Shown piece by piece: positions 5,296 to 5,429 of a DNA stretch of 5,429 bases. The position numbers were made by a program, and so were the translations under genes. Below the pieces are notes generated by a model, which saw only the letters and a program-made list of their open reading frames with translations, searched no databases and had not been told where the DNA came from. How positions within the stretch are numbered: position 1 is the stretch's first letter; each line of letters begins with the position of its first letter. The stretch is from contig CAZUZO010000181.1 of NCBI GenBank assembly GCA_964624765.1, forward strand, positions 1 to 5,429, in the 5' to 3' direction. Source of the stretch: JAGTVB01 sp964624765 (lineage in GTDB: Bacteria; Pseudomonadota; Gammaproteobacteria; HK1).

Positions 5296-5429
5296 CGCCG
5301 ACTGTTGCGGTTGAGGCAAGCTACGGCGCTGACGGCTGTAGCTGGTCGGTTCGCCTACCTGCCGTTGGGGATGGCTGTCAGGAAACCCGCTGCGCTGCAT
5401 GCTGGATTTTCGGGGTGGGTCATCGTTTC
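5296..5429. other. 3' flank of the barrel gene with a possible long stem
   Basis: No complete gene is visible. CTGACGGCT (5329-5337) can pair with GGCTGTCAG (5373-5381) as nine pairs including two G-U, and GTAG (5338-5341) with CTAC (5355-5358) inside the loop. No T run follows, so it is not an ordinary intrinsic terminator. Reading frames from ATG 5371 and ATG 5399 stay open to the window edge but are too short to judge; one could begin the next gene. Confidence 0.3.

Noticed and set aside
5330..5429. tRNA-like stretch (TAGCTGGTCGGTTCG)
   Set aside because: It hints at D-arm and T-loop words but the arms cannot be assembled: no acceptor stem, no anticodon arm, and no T-arm at the right distance.

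Overview
The window looks like chromosomal DNA from a moderately GC-rich gammaproteobacterium. The main reason is the compact run birA - coaX - SPOR-domain protein, a gene order known from Pseudomonas and related gammaproteobacteria. The proteins also look proteobacterial: a bifunctional BirA with an E. coli-like helix-turn-helix, a type III pantothenate kinase, and an outer-membrane beta-barrel ending in Phe. I cannot name a genus.

Layout. Bases 1-80 are the 3' flank of a minus-strand gene and hold a small hairpin followed by T6. Bases 81-1160 (minus) encode a complete 359-residue class II fructose-1,6-bisphosphate aldolase with a good ribosome binding site. Bases 1161-2053 are a gap of about 0.9 kb between divergent genes, with no credible protein. 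The gap is rich in short inverted repeats: a chain of hairpins at 1265-1523, a direct-repeat/hairpin pair at 1809-1858, and one copy of a motif whose inverted partner lies beyond the aldolase stop codon. Bases 2054-4514 (plus) hold birA, coaX and a membrane-anchored SPOR-domain gene, joined by 4-base stop/start overlaps. After a 151-base gap, 4666-5295 (plus) encodes a secreted 8-stranded-type outer-membrane barrel. The last 134 bases contain no supported gene, only a possible long stem.

How the genes fit together. The aldolase serves glycolysis/gluconeogenesis (and the Calvin cycle if the host has one) and is transcribed away from the others. BirA (biotin attachment and biotin sensing) and CoaX (first step of coenzyme A synthesis) are both cofactor-supply functions and are probably cotranscribed with the SPOR protein, which should act at the cell envelope. 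The barrel gene is codirectional but has its own leader and may be separately expressed.

I see no CRISPR array, transposase, rRNA or tRNA, and no clear novel multi-gene system. The parts most worth a second look are non-coding: the hairpin chain upstream of the aldolase, the inverted AGGTTTTTTCAC...CTGAGC pair enclosing the aldolase region, and an extended -10 motif sitting on the birA start codon.
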